Of a DNA stretch of 64,000 nt, positions 16,932-26,403 are shown piece by piece. Below the pieces are notes generated by a model. It was not told where the DNA came from. It worked only from the letters and a program-made list of their open reading frames with translations, and did no database searches. The stretch covers positions 156,327 to 220,326 of the forward strand of contig NZ_KB898362.1 of assembly GCF_000377565.1 (NCBI RefSeq), written 5' to 3'. The position numbers were made by a program, and so were the translations under genes. How positions within the stretch are numbered: position 1 is the first letter of the stretch; each line of letters starts with the position of its first letter. This DNA comes from Rhizobium sp. 2MFCol3.1 (lineage in GTDB: Bacteria; Pseudomonadota; Alphaproteobacteria; Rhizobiales; Rhizobiaceae).

Positions 16932-17570
16932 CTAGTTCTGACTAGGCGCAGCGCCTTCGATCTCGACGCGAGACGTCAGGACCTTGTCGATCACGCCCCA
17001 GTCCTTGGCTTCCGCCGCATCCATGAAATGGTCACGGTCGAGCGTCTTTTCAACTTCCTCGTAGGTCCGGCCCGTGTGCTTGACGTACACTTCGTTCAGG
17101 CGGCGCTTCATCTTGAGAATGTCGCGTGCGTGACGCTCGATGTCCGAAGCCTGGCCCGAGAAGCCGCCCGACGGCTGGTGAACCATGATGCGCGAGTTCG
17201 GTGTCGCGAAGCGCATGTCCTTGTCGCCGGCTGCGAGAAGCAGCGAGCCCATGGAGGCGGCCTGGCCGATGCACAGCGTCGACACGGCAGGCTTGATGAA
17301 CTGCATCGTATCGTAGATCGCCATGCCGGCGGTGACGACGCCACCCGGCGAATTGATGTAGAGCGCGATTTCCTTCTTGGGGTTCTCGGCTTCGAGGAAA
17401 AGCAGCTGGGCGCAGACGAGCGTCGCCATGTGATCCTCGACCGGACCCGTCAGGAAAATGATGCGTTCCTTGAGCAGGCGCGAATAAATGTCGTAGGAGC
17501 GTTCACCGCGATTGGTCTGTTCCACAACCATCGGCACGAGGGCCATAGCGGTATCGACTGGGTTTCTCAT
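16932..17570 (-). CDS. clpP: ATP-dependent Clp protease proteolytic subunit
   Basis: A 212-aa serine protease that forms the ClpP tetradecamer. The triad is visible as Ser106 (GQAASMGS), His131 (MVHQPSGG) and probably Asp180 (LDRDHFM). SPGG near residue 74 shapes the oxyanion region. The ATG at 17570 follows AAAGGACGCAC. It is paired with clpX downstream. Confidence 0.98.
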   Translation of the reverse strand: MRNPVDTAMALVPMVVEQTNRGERSYDIYSRLLKERIIFLTGPVEDHMATLVCAQLLFLEAENPKKEIALYINSPGGVVTAGMAIYDTMQFIKPAVSTLCIGQAASMGSLLLAAGDKDMRFATPNSRIMVHQPSGGFSGQASDIERHARDILKMKRRLNEVYVKHTGRTYEEVEKTLDRDHFMDAAEAKDWGVIDKVLTSRVEIEGAAPSQN

Positions 17571-17955
17571 GTGCGTCCTTTGTCAACGTCTTTCCGGCCC
17601 GACGCCGGGAATCAAAGAAAATGCCTTATCCCTACATAGAACTTCCCTACCCTTCTCTTCAAGACGCGCCTTGGGATAACGTTAAGACGGTGGGAAACCA
17701 TGCCTGTTTTCATAGCCCCTCTGTAGGGAGATTCTTCAAAACCGTCATTAACGGCGGCGGGCCATACTCCCGGCTCACAGCTTTTCTCTTCAGCAAGATG
17801 AAGAAATGCTGAATTCGCCCAGTATGGGACGCCTGTCATTTACCTCGTGGAAAGCCTATCGCCAGATAACGGACGAGGCCCGTGGGCTGCCGCTCCGCGA
17901 TTAACAAAGTCGCCAGCTTATTTAGCGAGGATGCGGCAATACAAGGGGTATTGCC
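17571..17955. other. clpP-diguanylate cyclase intergenic region
   Basis: A 385-base gap between divergent genes. It holds a candidate clpP promoter (17634-17663) and the GTG-type start region of the plus-strand cyclase. Small frames in it lack supporting signals. Confidence 0.55.
17634..17663 (-). promoter_or_regulatory. Candidate clpP promoter
   Basis: Minus strand CTTGAA (17658-17663), 18-base spacer, CTATGT (17634-17639), about 60 bases before clpP. It matches the rhizobial sigma-70 pattern CTTGAC/CTATAT; a CTTGAA -35 is also used by RpoH. Confidence 0.4.
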
Positions 17956-19209
17956 GTGTTCAATGTTACGACAGGACTGGCCATTTGGTGCTCCGAGGCT
18001 ATGACGCTCGCGCTGGTCGCGTTCATTGCCTGGCGCCATAATGTCCGAGATAAAACTTATTTCTATTGGGGCTGGGGCTTTGCGCTCAGCGGCATCGGAT
18101 TTGCACTGGTCGCGTTGCGCGGCCACGTTCCAAGCTACCTGTCGGTCGAGGTGGGCAATACCATCGCGCTTGTGGGCCAGAGCGCCTGGGTGGCGGGATA
18201 TCTGGCGCTCGACCGGCGAAAGATCGAATGGTGGGTGCTTTTGCCGCCGGTCGTCTGGCTAGCCGGCGTGTTCCTGCCCTGGGTGCACGACGACTACCCG
18301 AACCGGGTTGCACTCTACAACCTCGCCTCGGCAACGGGCGCGACGGCGCTGACCATGGCGGTCAGTTCGCCCGGTCTCAACCGGGAATCGGCCCGCGCGA
18401 AGCTCGCGGTCATGTTTATTCTGCAGGCTTGCGTCTGTTTTATCGCCGCCGGAGCGGTTGCGGTGCTCTCGCCTGATGATATGGAAGCGGCCAATATCGC
18501 GGGCCTCGCCGCCATGGGTACGGCGCTGATGCTGACGCTCGCCTGCGCGCTGACGGTTCGTCTCATCATGGAGCGCTCGGAGCAGAAATTGCGTATTCTC
18601 AGCCTCACCGACACGTTGACTGGTGTTCTCAATCGCCGCGGCCTGTTTGCGCAGTTCACGCGCATCCAGACGAAGGCATTTGACGAGAACCGGCAGGTCG
18701 CCGTTCTCCTGTTCGATCTCGACAATTTCAAGCGCATCAATGATCGCTTCGGCCATCAGGGTGGTGACGCCGTGCTGACGGTCTTTGCCCGCATGGCGCA
18801 GCAGTTTACGCCTGCTGGCGTGTTCGGCCGCATGGGCGGCGAGGAATTCGGCGCGTTCGCAAGCGTCGCCGACCAGACGGAGGCCGAGGCGCTCGCCGAA
18901 ACGATCCGCACCGAGTTCTGCCGCGTTCCCGTCAGCACCGGCGATGCCATCATTCCGGCCACCGTCAGCATCGGCGTCGCCCTTGCCTCGCCCATCGAGG
19001 CCAATATGGACAAGCTGGTATCGGCAGCCGACCGCGCGCTCTATGCCGCCAAGGCCGCGGGCCGAAACTGCACCGTCACCTTCGGCGAGGCCGAGGCGGC
19101 AGCGCCGCCACCGCCGGAAGAAAAGCCGGATCACACGACGGGCGAACTCGTGCCGACGCTCGACGACCAGATCCATGCGCTGCGTCGTGTGGGATCACTT
19201 GGACGCTGA
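17956..19209 (+). CDS. Membrane-anchored diguanylate cyclase (GGDEF)
   Basis: A 417-aa protein that would make cyclic di-GMP. The N-terminal half has about six membrane helices (residues 1-200), a possible sensory region. The GGDEF domain begins near LSLTDTLTGVLNRRG (about 215) and has the active motif GGEEF at about 293. No RxxD inhibitory site is obvious directly before it. The start is GTG at 17956, with AAGGGG seven bases upstream. The C-terminal tail is Pro/Glu-rich. No EAL domain. Confidence 0.92.
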   Translation: MFNVTTGLAIWCSEAMTLALVAFIAWRHNVRDKTYFYWGWGFALSGIGFALVALRGHVPSYLSVEVGNTIALVGQSAWVAGYLALDRRKIEWWVLLPPVVWLAGVFLPWVHDDYPNRVALYNLASATGATALTMAVSSPGLNRESARAKLAVMFILQACVCFIAAGAVAVLSPDDMEAANIAGLAAMGTALMLTLACALTVRLIMERSEQKLRILSLTDTLTGVLNRRGLFAQFTRIQTKAFDENRQVAVLLFDLDNFKRINDRFGHQGGDAVLTVFARMAQQFTPAGVFGRMGGEEFGAFASVADQTEAEALAETIRTEFCRVPVSTGDAIIPATVSIGVALASPIEANMDKLVSAADRALYAAKAAGRNCTVTFGEAEAAAPPPPEEKPDHTTGELVPTLDDQIHALRRVGSLGR

Positions 19210-19261
19210 CAATAGGTTGTGCTCTCTTCCCGAGGTTGGGCAAATCCGCTAAGCCTCGGGC

Positions 19262-20515
19262 ATGATCACATTGCCTTACATGTCCATTGACCCTGCTGCG
19301 CGCCGCGTCTCTATCGATGCGCGCAGCCCCTTGTTCTACAGCAATCCCAATGCCGCATACGCGGCACTGCATACCCACTGTCCCACATTTTACTGGGAAG
19401 AGCAGAAGCAGTGGTTTTTCACTTCATATGACCATGTGAACGCGCTGTTGCGCGACCGCCGCTTCGGCCGGCAGATCCTGCATATCGCCAGCCGCGAGGA
19501 GCTGGGGCTTCCCGAGCCCGACCAGCACGTCGTCAACTTCGATCTCGCCGAACGCTATTCCCTGCTCGAACTTGAGCCGCCGGAACACACGCGCCTGCGC
19601 ACGCTCGTCAACCGCGCCTTCGTTTCGCGCCATGTCGAGAAGATGAAGCCGGAGCTCGAAGAGCTCGCCAACCGGCTGATCGACCAGTTCGAGCACAAGG
19701 GCGAGGTCGAGTTGCTCTCGGCCTTCGCCGACATCATACCGGTCACGATGATCGCGCGGATGATCGGCATCCCGGAGGAGATGGGGCCGCAGCTTCTGAA
19801 ATGGTCTCACGCCTATATCCGCATGTATCTCTTCGGCCGCACCCGCGCCGACGAGGATGGCGCTGAAAAGGCCGCGAAGGAATTCTCCGACTACGTGAAG
19901 ACCGTGATCGCCGAGCGCCGCGCCAATCCGCGCGACGATCTTTTGACGCACATGATCCACACCGAGCACAAGGGCCAGTATCTGACAGAGGACGAGCTCG
20001 TCTCGACGACGATCGTGCTTTTGAATGCCGGGCATGAGGCGACGGTGCACCAGATCGGCAATTCGGTGCGGATGATCCTCGACAGCGGCTTTGCGCCTTC
20101 AGAATTGTTCAAGGACGAGGAAACGACGGAGCGGACCGTCGAGGAATCGCTGCGCATCTGCGCGCCGGTTCACATCTTCCAGCGCTGGGCGCTGGAGCCG
20201 GCCGAGATCGACGGTATATCGTTCAAGCGCGGCGACAAGGTGAGCCTGATCCTGGCCGCGGCCAATCTCGATCCGCTGAAGTTCACCGATCCGCTGACCT
20301 TCAAGCCGGATCGCCGCGAAGCGGCCAACCTCTCCTTCGGCGCCGGCATTCACTTCTGCATCGGCGCGCCGCTGGCGCGGCTGGAGCTCAACGTGGTGCT
20401 GCCGATCCTGTTCGACCGCCTGCCCGGCCTGAAGTTGGCCAAGACGCCCGAGGTCAAGGACGTCTACCATTTCCATGGGCTCGACCGACTCGATCTCAGC
20501 TGGCCCTCTCGCTGA
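19262..20515 (+). CDS. Cytochrome P450
   Basis: A 417-aa soluble haem monooxygenase. The I-helix AGHEAT (about 256-261) carries the acid/Thr pair for oxygen activation, the K-helix EESLRICAP the ExxR motif, and FGAGIHFCIGAPLARLE places the haem-thiolate at about Cys366. No redox partner is adjacent, so it must use ferredoxins from elsewhere. Substrate unknown. Starts at 19262 and 19280 are both possible; neither has a strong SD. Confidence 0.93.
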   Translation: MITLPYMSIDPAARRVSIDARSPLFYSNPNAAYAALHTHCPTFYWEEQKQWFFTSYDHVNALLRDRRFGRQILHIASREELGLPEPDQHVVNFDLAERYSLLELEPPEHTRLRTLVNRAFVSRHVEKMKPELEELANRLIDQFEHKGEVELLSAFADIIPVTMIARMIGIPEEMGPQLLKWSHAYIRMYLFGRTRADEDGAEKAAKEFSDYVKTVIAERRANPRDDLLTHMIHTEHKGQYLTEDELVSTTIVLLNAGHEATVHQIGNSVRMILDSGFAPSELFKDEETTERTVEESLRICAPVHIFQRWALEPAEIDGISFKRGDKVSLILAAANLDPLKFTDPLTFKPDRREAANLSFGAGIHFCIGAPLARLELNVVLPILFDRLPGLKLAKTPEVKDVYHFHGLDRLDLSWPSR

Positions 20516-20526
20516 GAAACGGCCAA

Positions 20527-20559
20527 ATAAAACGACCGCGCTCCCTCTCGGGAGCGCGG
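20527..20559 (-). terminator. Terminator of dctA
   Basis: Stem CCGCGCTCCC (20536-20545) / GGGAGCGCGG (20550-20559) with a 4-base loop. On the minus strand it is followed by TCGTTTTATTT. It lies between the convergent P450 and dctA genes and may serve both. Confidence 0.8.
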
Positions 20560-20619
20560 CCATCCGCCTTGGGAGGCACAGCTGCCTGTTAACGCAGGCT
20601 GTTCTTTGGTTTGTTTGCC

Positions 20620-21954
20620 TTACTCGGCAGCCTGCAGCGTCGGAACCGGCTGATCGAGCTCTTCCGGCAGCTGACCGGCCATGGCGGCGGCGAACTTTTC
20701 CTGGTCGAGTTCATTTTCCCAGCGGGCGACCACGACGGTGGCGACAGCGTTGCCGACCAGGTTGGTCAGAGCGCGGCATTCCGACATGAAGCGGTCGATG
20801 CCGAGGATCAGCGCCATGCCGGCGACCGGGACCGAGGGGACGACCGACAGGGTCGCGGCCAGCGTGATGAAGCCGGCGCCGGTGATGCCTGCGGCACCCT
20901 TGGACGACAGCATCGCAACGAGGAGCAGCAGGATCTGGTCGCCGAGCGACAGATCGATGCCGGTTGCCTGGGCGATGAACAACGCCGCCAGCGTCATGTA
21001 GATGTTGGTGCCATCGAGATTGAACGAATAGCCGGTCGGGATGACCAGGCCGACGACCGGGCGCTTGCAGCCGGCGCGTTCCATCTTCTGCATCAGACCC
21101 GGCAGAGCCGCTTCCGACGAGGAGGTGCCGAGGACGAGCAGCAGCTCTTCCTTGATGTAGCGGATCAGCGACAGGATCGAGAAGCCGTTATACTTCGCAA
21201 CCGCACCCAGCACGACCAGCACGAAGAGAAGAGCCGTGATGTAGAAGGTGAGGATGAGGTAAGCGAGATTGGCGACCGAACCGATACCGTATTTGCCGAT
21301 GGTGAACGCCATGGCGCCGAACGCTCCGATCGGGGCGGCCTTCATCAGGATGGCGACGAGGCGGAAAACCGGGGCGGTGAGCGCGGTCAGGAAATCCGTG
21401 ACGGGCTTGCCCTTCTCGCCGACCATGCCGAGCGCGATGCCGAACAGAACCGAGAAGAACAGCACCTGCAGGATGTCGCCCTGGGCAAATGCGCCGACGA
21501 TGGTTTCCGGGATGATGTTCATCAGGAAGCCGGTGATCGTGGTTTCATGCGCCTTGGTGGCGTAGGTCGAGACAGCCTTGCCGTCGAGCGTCGCCGGATC
21601 GATGTTCATGCCGGAGCCCGGATGCAGCAGATTGCCGACGATGAGGCCGACGATGAGCGCGAGCGTCGAGAATACGATGAAATAGAGCATCGCCTTGCCG
21701 GCGACGCGGCCGACCTTCTTCAGGTCCGACATGCCGGCGATGCCGGTTGCGACAGTGAGGAAGATGACCGGCGCGATGATCATCTTGACGAGGCGGATAA
21801 AGGCATCGCCGAGCGGCTTCAGGCTGGCGCCGAAATCAGGCCAGAAATGGCCGATCAGCATGCCGGCGATGATGGCGACGACGACCTGGAAATAGAGATG
21901 CCGGTAGAACGGCATCTTGGTCCGCGGCTCGGCGGCTGGAATTTCAACACCCAT
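20620..21954 (-). CDS. dctA: C4-dicarboxylate transport protein
   Basis: A 444-aa sodium or proton symporter of the DAACS family for succinate, fumarate and malate, essential to symbiotic nitrogen fixation in rhizobia. Conserved segments include GDAFIRLVKMIIAPVIF, the serine-rich loop LGTSSSEAALPGLMQKM, and NLDGTNIYMTLAALFIAQ with the cation-binding Asp/Asn residues. ATG at 21954 has GGAGGA five bases upstream; an alternative start is 21966 (MEDTMG). The sigma-54 promoter lies upstream, with dctBD divergent. Confidence 0.97.
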   Translation of the reverse strand: MGVEIPAAEPRTKMPFYRHLYFQVVVAIIAGMLIGHFWPDFGASLKPLGDAFIRLVKMIIAPVIFLTVATGIAGMSDLKKVGRVAGKAMLYFIVFSTLALIVGLIVGNLLHPGSGMNIDPATLDGKAVSTYATKAHETTITGFLMNIIPETIVGAFAQGDILQVLFFSVLFGIALGMVGEKGKPVTDFLTALTAPVFRLVAILMKAAPIGAFGAMAFTIGKYGIGSVANLAYLILTFYITALLFVLVVLGAVAKYNGFSILSLIRYIKEELLLVLGTSSSEAALPGLMQKMERAGCKRPVVGLVIPTGYSFNLDGTNIYMTLAALFIAQATGIDLSLGDQILLLLVAMLSSKGAAGITGAGFITLAATLSVVPSVPVAGMALILGIDRFMSECRALTNLVGNAVATVVVARWENELDQEKFAAAMAGQLPEELDQPVPTLQAAE

Positions 21955-22042
21955 AGTGTCCTCCATAAAGCCCCCAAACCTGACCGGCCTCCCGGGGCAA
22001 CTGCGTTTCAATCAACAGCCTTCCGGCTATTCGCAGCTACTT

Positions 22043-22059
22043 AGCAATGACCGTGCCAG
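22043..22059 (-). promoter_or_regulatory. Sigma-54 promoter of dctA
   Basis: On the minus strand CTGGCACG-GTCA-TTGCT matches the RpoN consensus TGGCACG-N4-TTGCW exactly at the -24 GG and -12 GC. It lies about 75-90 bases before dctA, as in other rhizobia. Confidence 0.92.
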
Positions 22060-22130
22060 TTTCCGCGCGCCGCAATATCGCCATGATTCAAAAGACTTTT
22101 CTTCCGGGCCGAAACGTAGCCGGAGCGCCA

Positions 22131-22150
22131 TTGCGCGAATTGTCGCACAA
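22131..22150. promoter_or_regulatory. Upstream DctD-binding site 1
   Basis: Dyad TTGCGCG-N6-CGCACAA, imperfect by one base, about 80 bases upstream of the sigma-54 promoter. Its centre is 33 bp (about three helical turns) from site 2, as expected for cooperative DctD enhancer sites. Confidence 0.65.
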
Positions 22151-22164
22151 TTTCATTTGACGTA

Positions 22165-22182
22165 TGTGCGAAAATCCGCACA
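22165..22182. promoter_or_regulatory. Upstream DctD-binding site 2
   Basis: Dyad TGTGCG-N6-CGCACA, ending only 9 bases before the dctB start codon. It sits on the same face of the helix as site 1, and its closeness to dctB could also affect dctBD expression. Confidence 0.65.
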
Positions 22183-22191
22183 CTGAACCCC

Positions 22192-24054
22192 ATGCCAAAT
22201 ACGCCGAGCATTCAGGGATTTGAGACCATTGACGACGTCGATCGCAGGACGCGGCGCGGCTGGATCCTCTTCGTCGCGTTCTCGGCCGCCTTGCTTGTCG
22301 CAGCCCTGATCGGTGCGGCACTTTACGGGCGCAGTTCGTCGATCAACGCGCTCGCGACCCAGAGCCAGACTGACGCCAGCCTGAAGGTGGCGCTACTGAC
22401 GGCCGTGCTTGAGCGCCCGCGCGCGCTGCCATTGCTGCTCGCCGAGGACCAGCAGGTCCTCAACGCGCTGTCCTCCACCAGCGTCAACGATATCGACATA
22501 TTGAACCGCAAGCTGGAGCGGCTAGTAACGGGCACGCAGGCGGCGGTCCTCTATGTCATCGGCACCGATGGCCTTGCCATCGCGTCCAGCAACTGGCGTG
22601 AACCGATCAGCTTCGTCGGTAACGACTATACATTCCGCGACTATTTCAAGCGGGCGATGCAGCAGGGAACGGCGGAGCATTTCGCGCTCGGCAGCGTGAG
22701 CAAGCGGCCGGGTCTCTACATCTCCCGCCGGGTCGGCAGCGCCGACGCGCCGCTCGGGGTCGTGGTGGTGAAGCTCGAATTCGACCAGCTCGAGACCGAC
22801 TGGCGCGACACGCGCCGGCCGGTCTATGTGACCGACGAGCACGGCGTCGTCCTGATCACCAGCATCCCCTCATGGCGCTTCATGACGGCGGTGCCGGTCC
22901 CGCAGCAGGAGCTTGCCGCCATCCGCGAGAGCCTGCAATTCGGCGATGCGCCGCTGACGCCGCTGCCGGTCGTCAGGCCCGATATCATCGACCCCAAGAC
23001 ATCGCTGGTTTCCGCGATCCTTCCCGGCAGCAGTGCCGCGGAATATCTGCGCCTCTACGCCACGGTGCCGACGACGCCCTGGCGACTGGAGTATCTGGTG
23101 CCGACGGAGGCCGCCGTCGCCTCGTCCGTACGGGAAATGCGTTTGCTCTCGCTCGCCGTGCTGGTGCCCATCCTCGCGGTCGCGGCGTTCCTGCTCAGGC
23201 GCAGGCAGAGTGCGGCCATGCGCATCGCGGTGGAATTGTCGATGCGAGAGGAGCTCGAGCGCCGGGTCGTCGCCCGCACCGAGGACCTCAGCCGCGCGCG
23301 CGACCGTCTGCAGGAAGAGATCGCCGACCACAGGAACACCGAATCCAGGCTGCAGGTCGTGCAGCAGGAGCTTGTCCAGGCAAACCGGCTTGCCATTCTC
23401 GGCCAGGTCGCGGCCGGCGTCGCGCATGAGATCAACCAGCCGGTCGCGACCATCCGCGCCTATGCTGATAATGCGCGCGTCTTCCTCGATCGCGAACAGG
23501 CCGAGCCGGTGAAGGAGAACCTCGGCGCCATCGCTGCGCTGACCGAGCGGATCGGTTCGATCACCGAGGAGCTGAAGGCCTTCGCACGCAAAGGCCGGAC
23601 GGCGCCGGAGCCGGTGGAACTGCGCGACGTGATCGAGGGCGCCGTGGTGCTGCTCAAGAGCCGCTTTGCCGGACAATTGCAGGCGCTCAGTATCAAGCTG
23701 CCGCCGCCGGGGCTGCAGGTTCTCGGCAACAGGGTTCGGCTCGAGCAGATTCTGATCAACCTGTTTCAAAACGCGCTGGAAGCGCTGGAGGGGCGCAGCG
23801 ATGCGCGGGTGGAAATCTCGGCGGTCGCGACGGATGAGGACGTCGAGGTGATCGTCGCCGACAACGGCCCGGGCATACCCGCCGCCATCCTCGCCTCGCT
23901 GTTTACGCCCTTCAACACCTCCAAGGAAAAGGGCCTCGGCCTTGGTCTGGTGATCTCGAAGGACATCGTCGCCGATTACGGCGGGCGCATCGAGGTCTCG
24001 AGCAGCGACCAGGGAACAAGCTTCATCGTGCATCTCGTGAGAGCAAAGCCATGA
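22192..24054 (+). CDS. dctB: C4-dicarboxylate sensor histidine kinase
   Basis: A 620-aa membrane kinase. TM1 is at about 24-46, the periplasmic sensing domain at about 47-315 (with GNDYTFRDYFKRAMQQG and GLYISRRV, typical of dCache ligand domains), and TM2 at about 318-336. A coiled linker then leads to the H-box with His412 in AGVAHEINQPVATIRAYADN. The ATPase domain has NLFQNALEAL, VADNGPGIP and GLGLGLVIS. It phosphorylates DctD, whose gene overlaps its end by 4 bases. Confidence 0.96.
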   Translation: MPNTPSIQGFETIDDVDRRTRRGWILFVAFSAALLVAALIGAALYGRSSSINALATQSQTDASLKVALLTAVLERPRALPLLLAEDQQVLNALSSTSVNDIDILNRKLERLVTGTQAAVLYVIGTDGLAIASSNWREPISFVGNDYTFRDYFKRAMQQGTAEHFALGSVSKRPGLYISRRVGSADAPLGVVVVKLEFDQLETDWRDTRRPVYVTDEHGVVLITSIPSWRFMTAVPVPQQELAAIRESLQFGDAPLTPLPVVRPDIIDPKTSLVSAILPGSSAAEYLRLYATVPTTPWRLEYLVPTEAAVASSVREMRLLSLAVLVPILAVAAFLLRRRQSAAMRIAVELSMREELERRVVARTEDLSRARDRLQEEIADHRNTESRLQVVQQELVQANRLAILGQVAAGVAHEINQPVATIRAYADNARVFLDREQAEPVKENLGAIAALTERIGSITEELKAFARKGRTAPEPVELRDVIEGAVVLLKSRFAGQLQALSIKLPPPGLQVLGNRVRLEQILINLFQNALEALEGRSDARVEISAVATDEDVEVIVADNGPGIPAAILASLFTPFNTSKEKGLGLGLVISKDIVADYGGRIEVSSSDQGTSFIVHLVRAKP

Positions 24055-25418
24055 CAGACGCCGCATCCATCTTCCTCGTCGACGACGACAAGGACCTTCT
24101 GCGCGCCACCAAGCAGACGCTGGAACTGGCGGGCTTTTCAGTTTCCGCCTTTTCGTCGGCGGTCGATGCGCTGGGAGCGCTGACGGCGGATTTTCCGGGG
24201 ATCATCGTCTCCGATATCCGCATGCCGCAGATGGACGGCCTGCAGCTGTTCGACCGCGTGCAGCGACAGGACCAGGATCTTCCCGTCATTCTGGTGACGG
24301 GTCACGGCGATATCCCGATGGCGGTGAAGGCGATCCAGCAGGGTGTGTATGATTTCATCAGCAAGCCCTTCCCCGCCGACCGGCTGGTGCAGAGCGTGCG
24401 CCGGGCGGTGGAGAAGCGGCGTCTGGTGCTGGAGAACCGGGCCTTGCGCAAGGCGAGCGAGCAGGTGCGCGACGACCTGCCGCTGATCGGCCAGACGCCG
24501 GCGATGGAGCGGCTGCGCCATACGCTGCGGCAGATCGCCGATACCGATGTCGACGTGCTGGTGACAGGCGAGACCGGCAGCGGCAAGGAAGTCGTGGCCA
24601 GCCTGCTGCACCAATGGGGGCGGCGCAAGGCCGGGAACTTCGTGGCGCTCAACTGCGGCGCACTGCCGGAGACGGTAATCGAAAGCGAGCTGTTCGGCCA
24701 CGAGCCCGGCGCCTTTACCGGCGCGCAGAAGAAGCGTGTCGGGCGTATCGAGCACGCCAGCGGCGGCACGTTGTTCCTCGACGAGATCGAGAGCATGGCG
24801 CCATCGACGCAAGTGCAGATGCTGCGTGTGCTTGAAATGCGCGAGGTGACGCCGCTTGGGACCAACGAGGTGCGGCCGGTCGACCTGCGCGTGGTCGCCG
24901 CCGCCAAGGTCGATCTCGGCGATCCCCGGCAGCGCGGCGAGTTCCGTGAGGACCTCTATTACCGGCTGAATGTGGTGACGATCTCGATCCCGCCGCTCAG
25001 GGAACGGCGCGACGACATTCCGCTGCTCTTCGGCTATTTCGCCGAGCGGGCGGCGAAGCGCTTCAAGCGCGATATGCCGGTTGCGTCTTCCGTTGTGCAC
25101 CGGCATTTGCAGGGCCACGACTGGCCCGGCAACGTGCGTGAGCTATCGCATTTTGCCGAGCGTTTCGTGCTTGGCGTCGAGCAGTTCGGCAGCAGCGCGG
25201 CCGAGGCGAAGCCCACGGATCTCGGCGAGGGCTTGCCCCTGCCCGATCGGCTGGACCGCTACGAGGCCAGCATCATCCGCGACGTGCTCGACGCCAATGA
25301 CGGCGATGTGCGCAGGACGATCGCGGAACTCGGCATTCCGCGAAAGACCTTCTACGACAAACTGCAGCGCCACGGCATCGTGCGTGCCGACTTCGCGCCG
25401 AGCGACGAGCGCGGCTAA
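24051..25418 (+). CDS. dctD: C4-dicarboxylate response regulator, sigma-54 activator
   Basis: A 455-aa NtrC-family activator. The receiver domain (1-120) has acidic pocket VDDDKD and phospho-acceptor Asp55. The AAA+ domain has Walker A GETGSGKE (173-180), the sigma-54 contact loop GAFTGA (220-225) and Walker B GGTLFLDEIE. The C-terminal Fis-like helix-turn-helix binds the paired sites upstream of dctA. It overlaps dctB by 4 bases, and its last 4 bases overlap the convergent SDR gene. Confidence 0.97.
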   Translation: MTDAASIFLVDDDKDLLRATKQTLELAGFSVSAFSSAVDALGALTADFPGIIVSDIRMPQMDGLQLFDRVQRQDQDLPVILVTGHGDIPMAVKAIQQGVYDFISKPFPADRLVQSVRRAVEKRRLVLENRALRKASEQVRDDLPLIGQTPAMERLRHTLRQIADTDVDVLVTGETGSGKEVVASLLHQWGRRKAGNFVALNCGALPETVIESELFGHEPGAFTGAQKKRVGRIEHASGGTLFLDEIESMAPSTQVQMLRVLEMREVTPLGTNEVRPVDLRVVAAAKVDLGDPRQRGEFREDLYYRLNVVTISIPPLRERRDDIPLLFGYFAERAAKRFKRDMPVASSVVHRHLQGHDWPGNVRELSHFAERFVLGVEQFGSSAAEAKPTDLGEGLPLPDRLDRYEASIIRDVLDANDGDVRRTIAELGIPRKTFYDKLQRHGIVRADFAPSDERG

Positions 25419-26218
25419 CCCGCCGTCACGCTGTAACGCGCTGCCGGCTTGTTGTGCGAGAGGTTGGGCCCAAGCGCCAGGCGCGCTGTCGTTGCGGCAT
25501 CGAGATCGCCGCTATCGGGCAAGGACGGGATGGTGACCAGCTCGCCCTGATCGAAGCCCGCAAGGGCCGCGTCCACCATGTCGTTCACGTCCATCACCAT
25601 CGAGGGCGGCATCTGGTCGAAGGAGCGGCCGACGCGCTCGAAGATTTCCGTGCGGGTCAGGCCGGGCATGACCGCCTGAACCTTGACGCCCTTTTCCGCG
25701 ACTTCCGAATGGATGGCCTGGGTCAAGTTGAGGACAAAAGCCTTGGTGGCGCTGTAGGTGCCGTTGAAGCGCTCCGGAATATAGGCGACGACCGATGCGA
25801 TGTTGACGATGGCGCCCCTGCCCCGCTCGGCGAAAGCTTGGGCAGCGGCAACGGCAAGCCGATTGGCGGCAACCACGTTCAGCTCGATCATCGTCTCGAG
25901 ATAATCGATGTCATCCTCCACCAGAGTACCCTTGGGGCCGATACCGGCATTGTTGACGAGCAGGCTGATATCCGTGTCCTCGCGCAGGCGCTTTTCCACA
26001 ATCCTGACGTCGGCGCGATCGGTAAGGTCGGCCGGCAGCACGCTCACTTTCACACCGGTCTCACCAGTCAACCGGTCGGCCAGCGCCTGCAGGCGCGCGG
26101 CATCGCGGGCGACGAGAATGAGATCATGGCCGCGCTTGGCAAGGCGATCGGCATAGGTGGCACCGATGCCGGACGAGGCGCCGGTGACGAGTGCGGTTCC
26201 GAGAGTAGCGGTGGACAT
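25415..26218 (-). CDS. SDR family NAD(P)-dependent oxidoreductase
   Basis: A 267-aa short-chain dehydrogenase. The cofactor motif is TGASSGIG (13-20), the structural motif NNAG (about 88), and the catalytic Ser/Tyr/Lys lie in IASVV...YSATK. The Arg in LVARDAARL suggests a preference for NADPH. SD AAGGAA precedes the ATG. It is divergent from a marR-type gene that may control it. Substrate unknown. Confidence 0.9.
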   Translation of the reverse strand: MSTATLGTALVTGASSGIGATYADRLAKRGHDLILVARDAARLQALADRLTGETGVKVSVLPADLTDRADVRIVEKRLREDTDISLLVNNAGIGPKGTLVEDDIDYLETMIELNVVAANRLAVAAAQAFAERGRGAIVNIASVVAYIPERFNGTYSATKAFVLNLTQAIHSEVAEKGVKVQAVMPGLTRTEIFERVGRSFDQMPPSMVMDVNDMVDAALAGFDQGELVTIPSLPDSGDLDAATTARLALGPNLSHNKPAARYSVTAG

Positions 26219-26281
26219 GGTGGCATTCCTTCCTTGTTTGAACTCACCCTGCCCGATCTGGCAAGGCGCGTTGAAATTTAC

Positions 26282-26293
26282 TGGTATATGCCA
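26282..26293. promoter_or_regulatory. Candidate MarR operator
   Basis: TGGTATATGCCA is a near-perfect dyad (TGG...CCA arms, one mismatched pair) in the divergent SDR/marR gap, where a MarR-family repressor usually binds. Confidence 0.25.
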
Positions 26294-26403
26294 CTATATC
26301 TAGGTGACGGATCTGTGCGCGCAAGAGGCGATGAAAGAGATGTGCCGTTTAGCGGTTGACGGATCGCCACCAATCGGAAGACATCACCGATGGAGAACAT
26401 GCG

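Noticed and set aside
20611..22044. 477-codon plus-strand frame opposite dctA
   Set aside because: Very Asp/Arg/Glu-rich shadow frame, no plausible fold.
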